Counted from the first letter of the stretch, positions 18,462 through 28,347 are shown. The stretch is 64,000 nt of DNA from Janthinobacterium psychrotolerans (GCF_001677885.1 NZ_LOCQ01000060.1:361160-425159), one strand, 5' to 3'. Translations and numbers: made by a program. The notes: generated by a model not told the origin, from the letters alone.

Positions 18462-20939
18462 ATGGCAAGTCAGATCAACAGGCGTCAATTCCTCAAATTG
18501 GGCGGTTTTATCACGGTATCCGTGGCCACCGCCGGTCTTGCCGCCTGCGGCGGCAGCGACCACAGCGACGCCGGCGTGCCGCTGGCTTCGGGCAGCGACT
18601 GGAAGTTCCCGCAAAGCGTGGCCTCCGGCGATCCGCGCCCGGACAGCGCCCTGCTGTGGACCCGCGTGGTGCCGGCCAGCCTGGACGCCGTGGCGCCGGC
18701 GCCGGCAAGCGCCACCGAAGTGGCCGTGCGCCTGATCGTCAGCGCCAGCGACAATTCCTCCTCCCTGGGCAGCAACAAGGCATTGAGCGGCACCACCATC
18801 GTCGACGCCAAGTTGCCATTGAAAAGCGATTTCGACAACACCCTGCGCCACAAGGTCACCGGCCTGCAGCCGGGCCAGACGTATTTTTACCAGTTCATCG
18901 CCGGCGACGTGCGCTCCAACGTGGGCCGCTTCAAGACGGCGCCGGCCGCCACCGCCGATGTGGCGCAGCTGCAGTTCGCTTATCTCACCTGCCAGGACTG
19001 GAGCATCAACCACTGGGGCGCGCTGGGCCATATCGCCGCCAATGAATCGCTGGACTTTATCGTCCACCTGGGCGACTACATCTATGAAACGGTGGGCGAA
19101 GCGTTCCAGACCGGCGCCGTGGAAAGCCGCCACGACCAGTTGAAACTGCCGGACGGCACATATAAAAACGGCAGCAGCGGCGCCAAATACGCCACCACCA
19201 CCGCCGACTACCGCTATCTGTACAAGAAATACCGCACCGATACGCGCCTGCAGGCCGTGCACGAGCGCTTTGCCTTTATCGCCATCTGGGACGACCATGA
19301 ATTCACCGACGACGCCTGGCAGGATGCGTCGACCTACGAAGGCATCGTCGCGGCCGATGGCAGCGACTTGCACCAGCCGTCGCGCCGGCGCAGCGCCAAC
19401 CAGGCCTGGTTCGAATACATGCCGGCCGACGTCACCTTCGACGCCGCCGCCACCAGTTTCCAGAATATCCAGATCTACCGCGATTTCCAGTTCGGCAAAC
19501 TGATGCAGCTGGTGATGACGGACGAGCGCCTGTACCGCGCCGACCACGCGATTCCCGAAGCCTCGGTCAACCCCGCCACCGGTAAGCCGCTGGGCAGCAT
19601 CGGCAGCCGCTACCTGGTGCCGCAGCAGCTGTTCGACAGCGTGGAAGCGCAAAAGATGGCGGCCGCGACCAAGGCCGGCGCCGACCCGCTGGCGGCCGTC
19701 GGCATGCTGGGCACGACCCAGCGCGAATGGTGGAAGGGCAAGATGAAAGCGGCGACGTCCACCTGGAAACTGTGGGGCAATGAAGTGTCCTTGCTGCGCA
19801 TGGGGCTGAATGGCATCGACGCGATCGCTACTCTGGTGGCGCTCTCGGGCATGAGCAAGGTCGGCGCGGCGATTGCCTCCACGTTACCGCTGGTCGGCGG
19901 CAATGTGGCCCTGGCGAACGCCATCGTGGCCGCATCGACGGCCGGCGCGACCACCTCCGTGGCGCAGGCGGCGGCGATGGCGATTGCTGGCGCCGGCGGC
20001 AATACCGCGGCGCAGGGCGCGGCGGCAGTCGGCGCGGGCCTCTCCGCCGCGCAGGCCGGCATCGCGGTGGCGGCGTTCAACAGCGGCTCGCCGACGGCCG
20101 CCGCCCAGGTGATCGCCTTTGGCTGGATCAAGCCCGACGTGCAGGCCAAACAGGCGGCATCGAGCTTTGTCACCGCTTCCGGCCAGGCCGCCGCGCTGGC
20201 GCCGTTCTTCAACCGCTTCCTGCTCAATTGCGACCAGTGGGACGGCTACAACAGCGAACGCAAGGCGCTGATGGCGCACCTGAAAACGAATGCCATCGGC
20301 AACGTGGTGGCGATCACCGGCGACATCCACTCCTTCTTTGCCGGCACCGTCAACGACGACTTCGACGCGGCGGGCGGCGGCACGCCAGTGATGGTGGACC
20401 TGGTGTCGGCCGGCGTGAGTTCCGACTCCTTCTTCAGCTACATGAATGCGGCCGGGCAGGGCGATATCGGCACCCTGGTCAGCTACCCGCTGGCCATCCC
20501 CGTGCCGGGCGTGGGCACCGTGAATCTCGCCATCAACCTGCTCGACTACACCATGGGCAAGGCCGCGCCGACGGTCGACAGCCTGCTGGAGCAATTTCGC
20601 GTGCAACTGCGCGGCGCCCTGGCCGCCAAGGGCGTGCCCGAAGCCCAGCTCGACGCGACCGTGACGGCGGTGCAGGGCGGCCTGAAAGCCAGCACCGACT
20701 TCAGCGTGACCTTGCTGGGACTGGCGCAGCAGTTGTCCGGTCTTGGCAACAACCCGTGGCTCAAGCACCTGAACACCGACGCCCAGGGCTATACGGTAGT
20801 GACCCTGACGCCGGGCAAGCTGGTGGCGCAGTTCAAGCAGGTCAACAAGCTGGTGGGGAACGCCGCGCCGGCGACTGTGATTGCGCGGGTGGCGACGGCG
20901 ACCGTGACGGCGGGAACGGCAGCGGTGGTGGTGGCGTAA
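18462..20939 (+). CDS. phoD: PhoD-like alkaline phosphatase, Tat-exported
   Basis: This 825-residue protein has a Tat signal (RRQFLKLGG near residue 7) and a lipobox-like LAACGG. The PhoD N-terminal fibronectin-like domain (VASGDPRPDSALLWTRV) and the metallophosphatase core follow, with HLGDYIYE, AIWDDHEFTDD and ITGDIHSFF. It would hydrolyse phosphate esters outside the membrane with Fe/Ca. Residues about 448-575 are an alanine-, valine- and glycine-rich insertion between the WGNEV and NCDQWDGY motifs that normal PhoD proteins lack, which explains its large size. A second added stretch follows near residue 670. Confidence 0.9.
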   Translation: MASQINRRQFLKLGGFITVSVATAGLAACGGSDHSDAGVPLASGSDWKFPQSVASGDPRPDSALLWTRVVPASLDAVAPAPASATEVAVRLIVSASDNSSSLGSNKALSGTTIVDAKLPLKSDFDNTLRHKVTGLQPGQTYFYQFIAGDVRSNVGRFKTAPAATADVAQLQFAYLTCQDWSINHWGALGHIAANESLDFIVHLGDYIYETVGEAFQTGAVESRHDQLKLPDGTYKNGSSGAKYATTTADYRYLYKKYRTDTRLQAVHERFAFIAIWDDHEFTDDAWQDASTYEGIVAADGSDLHQPSRRRSANQAWFEYMPADVTFDAAATSFQNIQIYRDFQFGKLMQLVMTDERLYRADHAIPEASVNPATGKPLGSIGSRYLVPQQLFDSVEAQKMAAATKAGADPLAAVGMLGTTQREWWKGKMKAATSTWKLWGNEVSLLRMGLNGIDAIATLVALSGMSKVGAAIASTLPLVGGNVALANAIVAASTAGATTSVAQAAAMAIAGAGGNTAAQGAAAVGAGLSAAQAGIAVAAFNSGSPTAAAQVIAFGWIKPDVQAKQAASSFVTASGQAAALAPFFNRFLLNCDQWDGYNSERKALMAHLKTNAIGNVVAITGDIHSFFAGTVNDDFDAAGGGTPVMVDLVSAGVSSDSFFSYMNAAGQGDIGTLVSYPLAIPVPGVGTVNLAINLLDYTMGKAAPTVDSLLEQFRVQLRGALAAKGVPEAQLDATVTAVQGGLKASTDFSVTLLGLAQQLSGLGNNPWLKHLNTDAQGYTVVTLTPGKLVAQFKQVNKLVGNAAPATVIARVATATVTAGTAAVVVA

Positions 20940-20944
20940 GGTGG

Positions 20945-21035
20945 CGTGTCGGGTTACGCCCTGCGGGCTAACCCGACCTACGATCTTTGCAGGGGGCTCA
21001 GGTCGGATTAGCCGGAACGGCGTAATCCGACAACA
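20945..21035. repeat. REP/BIME-like paired palindromes
   Basis: Two palindromic units lie head to head. The first pairs TCGGGTT with AACCCGA around a GC-rich loop, followed by CCTACG. The second begins AGGTCGGATTAG and pairs GTCGGATT with AATCCGAC. The same pair occurs after pepN. Such units are typical intergenic REP elements of proteobacteria. Here it follows the phoD stop and may stabilise or end the transcript. Confidence 0.75.
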
Positions 21036-21083
21036 TGGTTGGCCCAATCAACCATGTTCTGCTTTTGCCATTACAATCTGGTG

Positions 21084-21998
21084 ATGAGCACCAGCCCCGC
21101 CGCCCCATCCACCATCCCCCGCTCCGTCTACCTCGGTGGCCTGGCCATCGCCGTCGGCGGGGCGGTGCTGTTTTCCACCAAGGCGATTGTCGCCAAGCTG
21201 CTGTACCAATACCCGGTCGATGCGGTGACGGTGATCGCTTTTCGCATGATCTTTTCCTTCCCCGTGTTTGCCGTCATCGCCTGCTGGCAGATGCGCACCG
21301 AGCCGCCATTGTCGTGGCGCGACCGCTGGCAGCTGGTGGGGCTGGGGCTGGTCGGTTATTACCTGTCCAGCTATTTCGATTTCCTGGGCCTGCAATATAT
21401 CTCCGTCGGTCTCGAACGCTTGATTTTGTTCCTGACGCCCACCTTCGTGCTCCTGATCAGCACCGTGTATTTCAAGCACGCCATCAGCCGCCTGCAGTGG
21501 CTGGCGCTGCTGACCTCTTACTGCGGCATCGTGCTGGTGTTCGTGCACGACCTGCAATCGGGCGCCAGCAATATCGTGCTCGGCTCGACCCTGGTGCTCG
21601 GTTCGGCCTGTTCCTATGCGGTCTATCTGCTGGGCTCGGGCGAACTGGTGAAACGCATCGGCGCCACGCGACTGGTCAGTTACGCGATGTGTGTGGCCAG
21701 CGTGGCCTGCATCGCCCAGTTCTTTATCCTGCGCCCGGTCGGCATGCTGATACAGCCGACGCCCGTGTATGGCTGGTCGCTGGTCAACGGCATTTTTTGC
21801 ACCGTGCTGCCGGTGTTCATGACCATGATTGCCGTCGAGCGCATCGGCGCGCCCGTCGCCTCGCAGGCCGGCATGATCGGCCCCGTGTCGACCCTGTTTT
21901 TGGGCGCCATGATCCTCGATGAACCGATCACCGGCTGGCAGCTGGCCGGCACCGGCCTGGTATTGGCCGGCATTTACCTGCTGTCAAAGAAAAAATAA
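21084..21998 (+). CDS. EamA/DMT-superfamily transporter
   Basis: This 304-residue protein has ten predicted hydrophobic segments in two EamA repeats (GGAVLFSTKAIVAKLLY and GSTLVLGSACSYAVYLLGSG). It sits in the inner membrane; members export metabolites or amino acids, and the substrate here is unknown. I prefer the ATG at 21084 because the alternative at 21039 lies inside a long inverted repeat and adds a tail without function. It is followed 27 bases later by mgsA in the same direction. Confidence 0.88.
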   Translation: MSTSPAAPSTIPRSVYLGGLAIAVGGAVLFSTKAIVAKLLYQYPVDAVTVIAFRMIFSFPVFAVIACWQMRTEPPLSWRDRWQLVGLGLVGYYLSSYFDFLGLQYISVGLERLILFLTPTFVLLISTVYFKHAISRLQWLALLTSYCGIVLVFVHDLQSGASNIVLGSTLVLGSACSYAVYLLGSGELVKRIGATRLVSYAMCVASVACIAQFFILRPVGMLIQPTPVYGWSLVNGIFCTVLPVFMTMIAVERIGAPVASQAGMIGPVSTLFLGAMILDEPITGWQLAGTGLVLAGIYLLSKKK

Positions 21999-22025
21999 TC
22001 CACCCACCCACCGAGACGATTCACC

Positions 22026-22421
22026 ATGAAAACACGCATCGCCCTGATTGCCCACGACAAGAAAAAAGACGACATGATCACCCTGGCGGGCGAATACCGG
22101 GACTTTCTTGCCACCTGCGAGCTGACGGCCACCGGCACCACGGGCGGGCGGCTGATCAATGAGCTGGGCCTCGCCGTCGAGCGCAAGCATTCCGGGCCGT
22201 TCGGCGGCGACCTGCAGATCGGTTCCCTGCTGGTCGAAGGCCTGATCGATTGCGTGATCTTCCTGCGCGACCCGATGACGCCGCAGCCGCACGAGCCGGA
22301 CATCAACGCCCTGGTGCGCGCCTGCGACGTGCACAATGTGGCGTGCGCCACCAATCTGGCGACGGCCCATCTGGTACTGTCGCAACTGCAAACCCAGGCC
22401 AAAGCCGCGGCGGTGGCCTGA
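22026..22421 (+). CDS. mgsA: Methylglyoxal synthase
   Basis: This 131-residue protein is a full-length MgsA. The N-terminal [12 protein letters not shown], phosphate-binding TGTTGG and the [10 protein letters not shown] loop with the catalytic aspartate are present, as is [14 protein letters not shown]. It converts dihydroxyacetone phosphate to methylglyoxal in the bypass that relieves triose-phosphate stress. The gene is followed by a quinone oxidoreductase 20 bases on, possibly to detoxify reactive carbonyls, which is inference. Confidence 0.96.
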   Translation: MKTRIALIAHDKKKDDMITLAGEYRDFLATCELTATGTTGGRLINELGLAVERKHSGPFGGDLQIGSLLVEGLIDCVIFLRDPMTPQPHEPDINALVRACDVHNVACATNLATAHLVLSQLQTQAKAAAVA

Positions 22422-22441
22422 ATCACCCCCAGGAGATGACG

Positions 22442-23431
22442 ATGACGGACATGATAACGACCAAGGCCATCCGCATGCAGCGCACCGGCGGCCCCGAAGT
22501 GATGGAGTATGTCGACATGGAGCTGGCGCCGCCCGGCCCCGGCGAAGCGCGCGTCAGGCACGAGGCGATCGGCCTCAATTTCATCGATGTGTATTTCCGC
22601 ACCGGCCTGTATCCGCAGCTGCTGCCGGCCGGCCTGGGCGTGGAAGGCGCGGGCGTGGTCGAGGCGGTGGGCGAGGGCGTGAGCGATGTGAAAGTGGGCG
22701 ACCGCGTCGCCTACGCCGCGCGCATCAATGGCGCCTATGCCGAGCAGCGCAATATCCCGGCCTCGGCCCTGCTGGCGCTGCCCGAGCGCATCGGTTTCGA
22801 CACGGCCGCCGCCATGATGCTGCAGGGCCTGACGGTGCAATACCTGCTGCACCGCACGGTGGCCCTGAAAGCGGGCGACACGATCTTGTTCCACGCGGCC
22901 GCCGGCGGCGTCGGCCTGATCGCCTGCCAGTGGGCCAAGGTGATGGGTGTCAACCTGATCGGCACGGTCGGCTCCGACGAAAAGGCGCAGCTGGCGCTGG
23001 CCAACGGCGCGGCCCATGTCATCAACTACAACACCGAAAACTTTGTCGAGCGCGTGCGCGAGATCACCGGCGGCAAGGGCGTCTCGGTGGTGTACGACTC
23101 GATCGGCAAGGATACCTTTACGGGCTCGCTCGACTGCCTGGCGCCGCTGGGCATGATGGTCAGCTTCGGCAACGCCTCCGGCCCGGTGCCGCCGTTTTCG
23201 CTGACCGAACTCGGGTCGCGCGGCTCGCTGTTCATCACGCGCCCGTCGCTGTTCAGTTATGCCTCGGACCGCGCCAGGCTCGAAGAGATGGCCGCCTCGC
23301 TGTTCGGCGTGGTCGGCAGCGGCGAAGTGCAGGTCGAAGTGCGCCAGCGCTACAAGCTGGCCGACATCGTCCAGGCCCACCGTGACCTGGAAGGGCGCAA
23401 GACCTCCGGCTCGACCATCATCGTGCCATGA
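22442..23431 (+). CDS. NADPH:quinone oxidoreductase, MDR family
   Basis: This 329-residue medium-chain dehydrogenase/reductase lacks zinc ligands. GLNFIDVYFRTGLYP and the GAGVVEAVGEGV segment are typical of QorA-like quinone reductases. The Rossmann motif AAAGGVGLIACQWAK binds NADPH. The ATG at 22442 has GGAG 6 bases ahead; an ATG at 22436 is too close to it. It reduces quinones or alpha,beta-unsaturated carbonyls in the cytosol. The stop overlaps a tiny membrane ORF. Confidence 0.93.
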   Translation: MTDMITTKAIRMQRTGGPEVMEYVDMELAPPGPGEARVRHEAIGLNFIDVYFRTGLYPQLLPAGLGVEGAGVVEAVGEGVSDVKVGDRVAYAARINGAYAEQRNIPASALLALPERIGFDTAAAMMLQGLTVQYLLHRTVALKAGDTILFHAAAGGVGLIACQWAKVMGVNLIGTVGSDEKAQLALANGAAHVINYNTENFVERVREITGGKGVSVVYDSIGKDTFTGSLDCLAPLGMMVSFGNASGPVPPFSLTELGSRGSLFITRPSLFSYASDRARLEEMAASLFGVVGSGEVQVEVRQRYKLADIVQAHRDLEGRKTSGSTIIVP

Positions 23432-23541
23432 GCGGGGGCGACGACGGCAACCCGAAATTCGGCCGCCTGCTGATCGTGCTGCTGCTGGCCGTGGCGCTGG
23501 TGGGCGCGATCACGTTCGCCACCGAAGCCTTTTATAGGTAA
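23428..23541 (+). CDS. Small single-helix membrane protein (37 aa)
   Basis: This 37-residue ORF overlaps the quinone reductase stop by four bases (ATGA). It encodes a polar start, one hydrophobic helix (about residues 14-30) and a short tail ending FYR. The overlap and the terminator immediately after it support translation as part of the operon. No family is recognised, and the function is unknown. Confidence 0.55.
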   Translation: MSGGDDGNPKFGRLLIVLLLAVALVGAITFATEAFYR

Positions 23542-23556
23542 ATACGCGAACGTAAA

Positions 23557-23594
23557 AAAACCGGCTGGCCGCTTGTGCGCGCCAGCCGGTTTTC
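23557..23594. terminator. Bidirectional rho-independent terminator
   Basis: A perfect 11-bp stem (AACCGGCTGGC / GCCAGCCGGTT) is flanked by an A-run on the left and TTTTCTTT on the right. It lies between the convergent quinone-reductase operon and the DUF4136 gene, so it can end transcription from both sides. Confidence 0.85.
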
Positions 23595-23609
23595 TTTGGG
23601 TCCGGTGAT

Positions 23610-24236
23610 TTATTGCACCTGGATTTCCACCTGGCGCGGCACGCCGCTGCGGCCCGGGAAATCGGCAAAGGCGCTGGCCACCATGGCCGGCATCACTTGC
23701 GGCGTGGCGCGCTTGCCGCTGGTCGAATGGACGGTCACGTCGTACAGCTTCTTGCCCGTGTTTTCGTTGATCGTCACGCGCAGTTCGCGTTCGAATTTAT
23801 GGCGCACGCTTTCTTCCACTTCCATCGGACCGCCCCAGAACGGGCTGTAGCCGAAGCGGCCATAACCGGGCCAGGCGCCGTAGCGGTAGCCATAACGGCC
23901 AGGCCAGTAGCCGGGGCCATACCAGAACGGGTCGGTGGCCTGCAGCACGCGTTCAGGCACATCCACGGTGCCAAAGCGCATCGTCACGCGCAGCTTGGCG
24001 CTGTTCGGGCCCGACGCCTCGCCAAAGCCGTGCTTGGCCAGTTCGGCGCGCACCAGGTTCTGGTAGCTGCGGTATTCCAGCGTGTCTTCCTCGGCAGGGG
24101 GCGCGACGAAGACATACGATTTGTCATGTTGCTGGGCCGGCCAGTCATGGAAAACCGTGACGTCGCTGCGAATGGTGGTGGCGCAGCCGGTCAGCAGCAC
24201 CGTCAGCGCAGTCATGAATATGGCCAAGTATCTCAT
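23610..24236 (-). CDS. DUF4136 lipoprotein
   Basis: This 208-residue lipoprotein has a signal peptide ending in the lipobox LTGC at residue 18. A DUF4136-like body (SYVFVAPPAEEDTLEYRSYQNLVRAEL) is followed by a Trp/Gly/Tyr-rich linker (about residues 105-140, GYWPGRYGYRYG) and a beta-rich C-terminus. It is likely anchored in the outer membrane facing the periplasm. DUF4136 proteins have no assigned function. It is divergent from pepN across a 235-base gap that should hold both promoters. Confidence 0.88.
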   Translation of the reverse strand: MRYLAIFMTALTVLLTGCATTIRSDVTVFHDWPAQQHDKSYVFVAPPAEEDTLEYRSYQNLVRAELAKHGFGEASGPNSAKLRVTMRFGTVDVPERVLQATDPFWYGPGYWPGRYGYRYGAWPGYGRFGYSPFWGGPMEVEESVRHKFERELRVTINENTGKKLYDVTVHSTSGKRATPQVMPAMVASAFADFPGRSGVPRQVEIQVQ

Positions 24237-24471
24237 TGCCGAATCTCCTCAATATGCGAGCCGCCACGTGGCGGACGCAATGCATCGCTTTACAGTCTAA
24301 GACTACGTCACGATAGTGCTGATTATTATTACAGATTGTTACCCTGTGTGTTCGCTGCCTCGCAGTTAGCGATATTCATTGGCGTAATTGGCGCAAATAC
24401 AAGCCAAATCAGTCCCTGCGCCTGCTGGTATTGGTAAAATAGGCTTTTGCCTTCCCTCGCCAACCATCCCT

Positions 24472-27126
24472 ATGCGCACAGACAGCCCTCAGACGATTTA
24501 CCGCCAGGACTACACGCCGCCCAGCTATCTGGTCGACACCGTGGAACTGGGTTTCGATCTCGATCCCGCCCGCACCATAGTGGCGAGCCGGATCCGCATG
24601 CACCACAATCCCGACAGCACCAGCCGCAGCATCGAGCTGCATGGCGAGCATATCGAGCTGGTACAGCTACGCCTGAACGGCAAGGTATTGAAGCCTTCGC
24701 AATACAAGCTCACGCCCGGCATGCTGACGATCCCGAAGGCGCCCGACGAGGTCGAACTCGATATCGAAACCATCCTCGCGCCGCAGGACAATACGTCCTT
24801 GTCCGGCCTGTACGTATCGAACCATAACTTCTTCACCCAGTGCGAAGCCGAGGGTTTTCGCCGCATTACCTACTTCCCGGACCGCCCGGACGTGATGGCC
24901 AAATACACCGTCATGCTGCGCGCCGACAAGCAGCAGTATCCGGTGCTGCTCTCGAACGGCAACCTGATCGAAGAGGGCGACCTCGGCGACGGCCGCCATT
25001 ACGCCAAGTGGGAAGACCCGTTCAAGAAGCCTTCCTACCTGTTCGCGCTGGTCGCCGCGCGCCTGGTCTGCCAGGAAGAGCGCTACACCCTGCAATCGGG
25101 CCGCGAAGTGCTGCTGCAGGTATGGGTCGAAGACGGCAACCTCGACAAGACCGACTACGCCATGCAGTCGCTGAAAAACTCGATCCGCTGGGACGAACAG
25201 CGCTTCGGCCTGGAGCTGGACCTGGACCGCTTCATGATCGTCGCCGTCGGCGACTTCAACATGGGCGCGATGGAAAACAAGGGCCTGAACATCTTCAACA
25301 CCAAATACGTGCTGGCCAATGCGCGCGTCGCCACCGACGTCGATTACGCCGGCATCGAAGCGGTGGTCGGCCATGAGTATTTCCATAACTGGACCGGCAA
25401 CCGCGTGACCTGCCGCGACTGGTTCCAGCTGTCGCTGAAAGAAGGCCTGACCGTGTTCCGCGACCAGGAATTCTCGGCCGACATGATCGGCACCGACACC
25501 GGCCGCGCCGTCACCCGCATCGACCAGGTGCGCACCCTGCGCCAGGCGCAGTTCCCCGAGGACGCGGGCCCGATGGCGCACCCGGTGCGTCCCGACTCCT
25601 TCGTCGAGATCAACAATTTTTACACCGTCACCATCTACGAAAAAGGCGCCGAAGTGGTGCGCATGTATCAGACCCTGGTCGGCCGCGAGGGCTTCCGCAA
25701 GGGCATGGACCTGTATTTCGAACGCCACGATGGCCAGGCGGTGCAGTGCGACGACTTCCGCGCGGCCATGGCCGACGCCAATGGCCGCGACCTTACCCAG
25801 TTTGAACGCTGGTACAGCCAGGCCGGCACGCCCATCGTGCAGGCCGAAACGCGCTACGACGCCGCCGGAAAAACCTTCGAGCTGACCCTGCGGCAAAGCT
25901 GCCCGGCCACGCCGGGGCAGTCGCACAAGCTGCCGTTCCATATTCCCGTCACCGTCGGGTTGCTGGGCGCCGATGGCCGCGACCTGCCGCTGCAGCTCGA
26001 AGGCGGCGAGCTACTCGCCGGTACCAGCGCCGTGCTGGAACTGACCGAAGGCTGGCAGACCTTCCGCTTCATCAATGTGGAAGAACTGCCGGTGCCGTCG
26101 CTGCTGCGCGACTTTTCCGCGCCGGTGGTGCTGGAATACGCCTACACCGACGCCGAACTGCTGCACCTGTTCCGCCATGACAGCGACCCGGTCAACCGCT
26201 GGGAAGCGGGCCAGCGCCTGGCCATGGCGCGCCTGCTGACACTGACGTCCGCCGTCGCCGCCGGCGAAGAGCTGGCGCTGGACGACACCTTTATCGAAGC
26301 GCAGCGCGTACTGCTGGCCGATGACACGCTGGACCCGGCCTTCCGTGAGCTGGCCCTGATTTTGCCGTCCGAGACCATCATCGCCGAGCGCATGGCGCAG
26401 GTCGACCCGCAGGCGATCCACGCGGCGCGCCAGTTCATGCGCCGCACGATTGCCAGCGCCCTGAAGCCGGAACTGCTGGCGCAATACCACGCTAATCAAA
26501 CCCCGGGCGACTACAGCCCCGACGCCCTGTCGGCCGGCAAGCGTGCGCTGAAAAACCTGGCGCTCGCTTATCTGCTGATCGCGCCCGAAGCGGACGACCT
26601 GGCGCTGGCGCAGCAGCAGTTCGACAGCGCCGGCAACATGACCGACCGCGCGGCCGCGCTGGGTGCGCTGATACACTCGGGCGCGCAGCAAGCGTCGCAA
26701 GCGGCGCTGGCCAGCTTCTACACCGACTTCCAGGGCGAGGCGCTGGTGGTCGACAAATGGTTCGCCATGCAGGCGGCCGCACCGACCACCGACCTGGCGG
26801 CCGTGCGCCAGCTGATGACGCATCCGGCCTTCACCCTGAAAAACCCGAACCGCGCGCGCAGCCTGATCTTCAATTTCACCAACGGCAATCCGTCGCAGTT
26901 CCACGCGCCGGACGGCAGCGGCTACGCCTACTGGGCAGAACAAGTCATCGCGCTCGACGCCCTGAACCCGCAAGTGGCCGCCCGCCTGGCCCGCTCGATG
27001 GACCGCTGGCGCCGCTACCTGCCCGCCCTGCAAACCCAGATGCGCGCCGCGCTGGAGCAGGTCGCCGGCCAGGCCAGCTTGTCGAACGATGTGATGGAAG
27101 TTGTTTCCAAGGCACTGGCCAATTGA
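24472..27126 (+). CDS. pepN: Aminopeptidase N (M1 family)
   Basis: This 884-residue zinc metallopeptidase removes N-terminal residues from peptides. GAMENKGLN (exopeptidase motif) and the zinc site HEYFHNWTGNRVTCRDWF with a downstream glutamate in LKEGLTVFRDQEF are intact. Length and C-terminal helical domain match E. coli PepN. The chosen ATG at 24472 opens MRTDSPQTIYRQDYTPP, the conserved N-terminus; an upstream in-frame start at 24388 has no such support. Confidence 0.96.
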   Translation: MRTDSPQTIYRQDYTPPSYLVDTVELGFDLDPARTIVASRIRMHHNPDSTSRSIELHGEHIELVQLRLNGKVLKPSQYKLTPGMLTIPKAPDEVELDIETILAPQDNTSLSGLYVSNHNFFTQCEAEGFRRITYFPDRPDVMAKYTVMLRADKQQYPVLLSNGNLIEEGDLGDGRHYAKWEDPFKKPSYLFALVAARLVCQEERYTLQSGREVLLQVWVEDGNLDKTDYAMQSLKNSIRWDEQRFGLELDLDRFMIVAVGDFNMGAMENKGLNIFNTKYVLANARVATDVDYAGIEAVVGHEYFHNWTGNRVTCRDWFQLSLKEGLTVFRDQEFSADMIGTDTGRAVTRIDQVRTLRQAQFPEDAGPMAHPVRPDSFVEINNFYTVTIYEKGAEVVRMYQTLVGREGFRKGMDLYFERHDGQAVQCDDFRAAMADANGRDLTQFERWYSQAGTPIVQAETRYDAAGKTFELTLRQSCPATPGQSHKLPFHIPVTVGLLGADGRDLPLQLEGGELLAGTSAVLELTEGWQTFRFINVEELPVPSLLRDFSAPVVLEYAYTDAELLHLFRHDSDPVNRWEAGQRLAMARLLTLTSAVAAGEELALDDTFIEAQRVLLADDTLDPAFRELALILPSETIIAERMAQVDPQAIHAARQFMRRTIASALKPELLAQYHANQTPGDYSPDALSAGKRALKNLALAYLLIAPEADDLALAQQQFDSAGNMTDRAAALGALIHSGAQQASQAALASFYTDFQGEALVVDKWFAMQAAAPTTDLAAVRQLMTHPAFTLKNPNRARSLIFNFTNGNPSQFHAPDGSGYAYWAEQVIALDALNPQVAARLARSMDRWRRYLPALQTQMRAALEQVAGQASLSNDVMEVVSKALAN

Positions 27127-27129
27127 CGG

Positions 27130-27221
27130 TGTGTCGGATTACGCCCTGCGGGCTAATCCGACCTACGCGCCTGATGATTCGTAGGTCGGGTTAGCGCCAA
27201 CGGCGCGTAAGCCGACAGCAC
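27130..27221. repeat. REP/BIME-like paired palindromes
   Basis: Two units again lie head to head. One pairs GTCGGATT with AATCCGAC around CGCCCTGCGGGC-like bases. The other, after CGTAGGTCGG, pairs GGTTAGCGCC with GGCGCGTAAGCC-like bases less perfectly. The first unit is nearly identical to the one after phoD. It occupies most of the pepN-fbp gap. Confidence 0.75.
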
Positions 27222-27266
27222 ACGAGACATATTTAAAATAACGAGATAACCATCCAAAGGGAAGTC

Positions 27267-28268
27267 ATGAAACGCATCAGTCTTACGCAATACCTGGTTG
27301 AAGAACAGCGCTCGAACAACAGCATCCCGGCCGAACTGCGCCTGTTGATCGAAGTCGTCGCGCGCGCCTGCAAGACCATCAGCCACGCCGTCGGCAAGGG
27401 CGCGCTGGGCGAGGTGCTGGGCACGGCAGACACGGAAAACGTGCAGGGCGAAGTGCAGAAAAAACTCGACATCATCTCCAACGAGATCCTGCTCGAAGCG
27501 AACGAATGGGGCGGCCACCTGGCGGCGATGGCGTCGGAAGAAATGGAATCGATCCACCCGATCCCGAACCGCTATCCGAAGGGCGAATACATGCTGCTGT
27601 TCGATCCATTGGACGGCTCGTCGAACATCGACGTCAACGTTTCGATCGGCACCATTTTCTCGGTACTGAAAGCGCCGGAAGGCATGGCCCAGCCCACCGA
27701 GCAGGACTTCATGCAGGCCGGCACCAAGCAGGTCGCCGCCGGCTACGCCGTGTACGGCCCGCAAACCATGCTGGTGCTGACCTTCGGCAATGGCGTGAAC
27801 TGCTTCACCCTGGACCGCGAAATGGGTTCGTGGGTGCTCACGCAAAGCAATATGCAAATTCCGCCGACCACCAAGGAATTCGCCATCAACATGTCGAACG
27901 CGCGCCACTGGCACCCGCCGGTGCAGCGCTACGTCAACGAACTGCTGGCCGGCGACACCGGCCCGCGCGGCACCAACTTCAACATGCGCTGGATCGCCTC
28001 GATGGTCGCCGACGTGCACCGCATCCTGAACCGCGGCGGCATCTTCATGTACCCGGCCGACCTGCGCGACACCTCCATGCCCGGCAAGCTGCGCCTGATG
28101 TACGAAGCGAACCCGATGGCCTTTATCGTCGAACAGGCCGGCGGCGCCGCCACCGACGGCCAGCAGCGCATCATGGACATCGCCCCGCACAAGCTGCACC
28201 AGCGCGTGCCGGTCTACCTGGGCTCGAAAGACGAAGTGGCCCGCGTGACCGCCTACCACCAGGAGTAA
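27267..28268 (+). CDS. fbp: Fructose-1,6-bisphosphatase class I
   Basis: This 333-residue class I enzyme hydrolyses fructose 1,6-bisphosphate in gluconeogenesis. The metal-binding [11 protein letters not shown] and the substrate-site signature [14 protein letters not shown] are intact, with the expected [10 protein letters not shown] loop. Length is normal. It lies between a REP element and the tRNA-Thr attachment site, so it is the last host protein gene before the prophage. Confidence 0.97.
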   Translation: MKRISLTQYLVEEQRSNNSIPAELRLLIEVVARACKTISHAVGKGALGEVLGTADTENVQGEVQKKLDIISNEILLEANEWGGHLAAMASEEMESIHPIPNRYPKGEYMLLFDPLDGSSNIDVNVSIGTIFSVLKAPEGMAQPTEQDFMQAGTKQVAAGYAVYGPQTMLVLTFGNGVNCFTLDREMGSWVLTQSNMQIPPTTKEFAINMSNARHWHPPVQRYVNELLAGDTGPRGTNFNMRWIASMVADVHRILNRGGIFMYPADLRDTSMPGKLRLMYEANPMAFIVEQAGGAATDGQQRIMDIAPHKLHQRVPVYLGSKDEVARVTAYHQE

Positions 28269-28347
28269 GTGCTTTCCCCATACTCTGCAAAAAAGTTCGC
28301 GTTGACACTAGCAAATTTTGTGCATTGTTTGTAGAATGTGGGTCTTC

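Noticed and set aside
18360..19652. Minus-strand ORF opposite phoD
   Set aside because: Shadow frame; phoD has clear motifs on the plus strand and the yebC start lies next to it.
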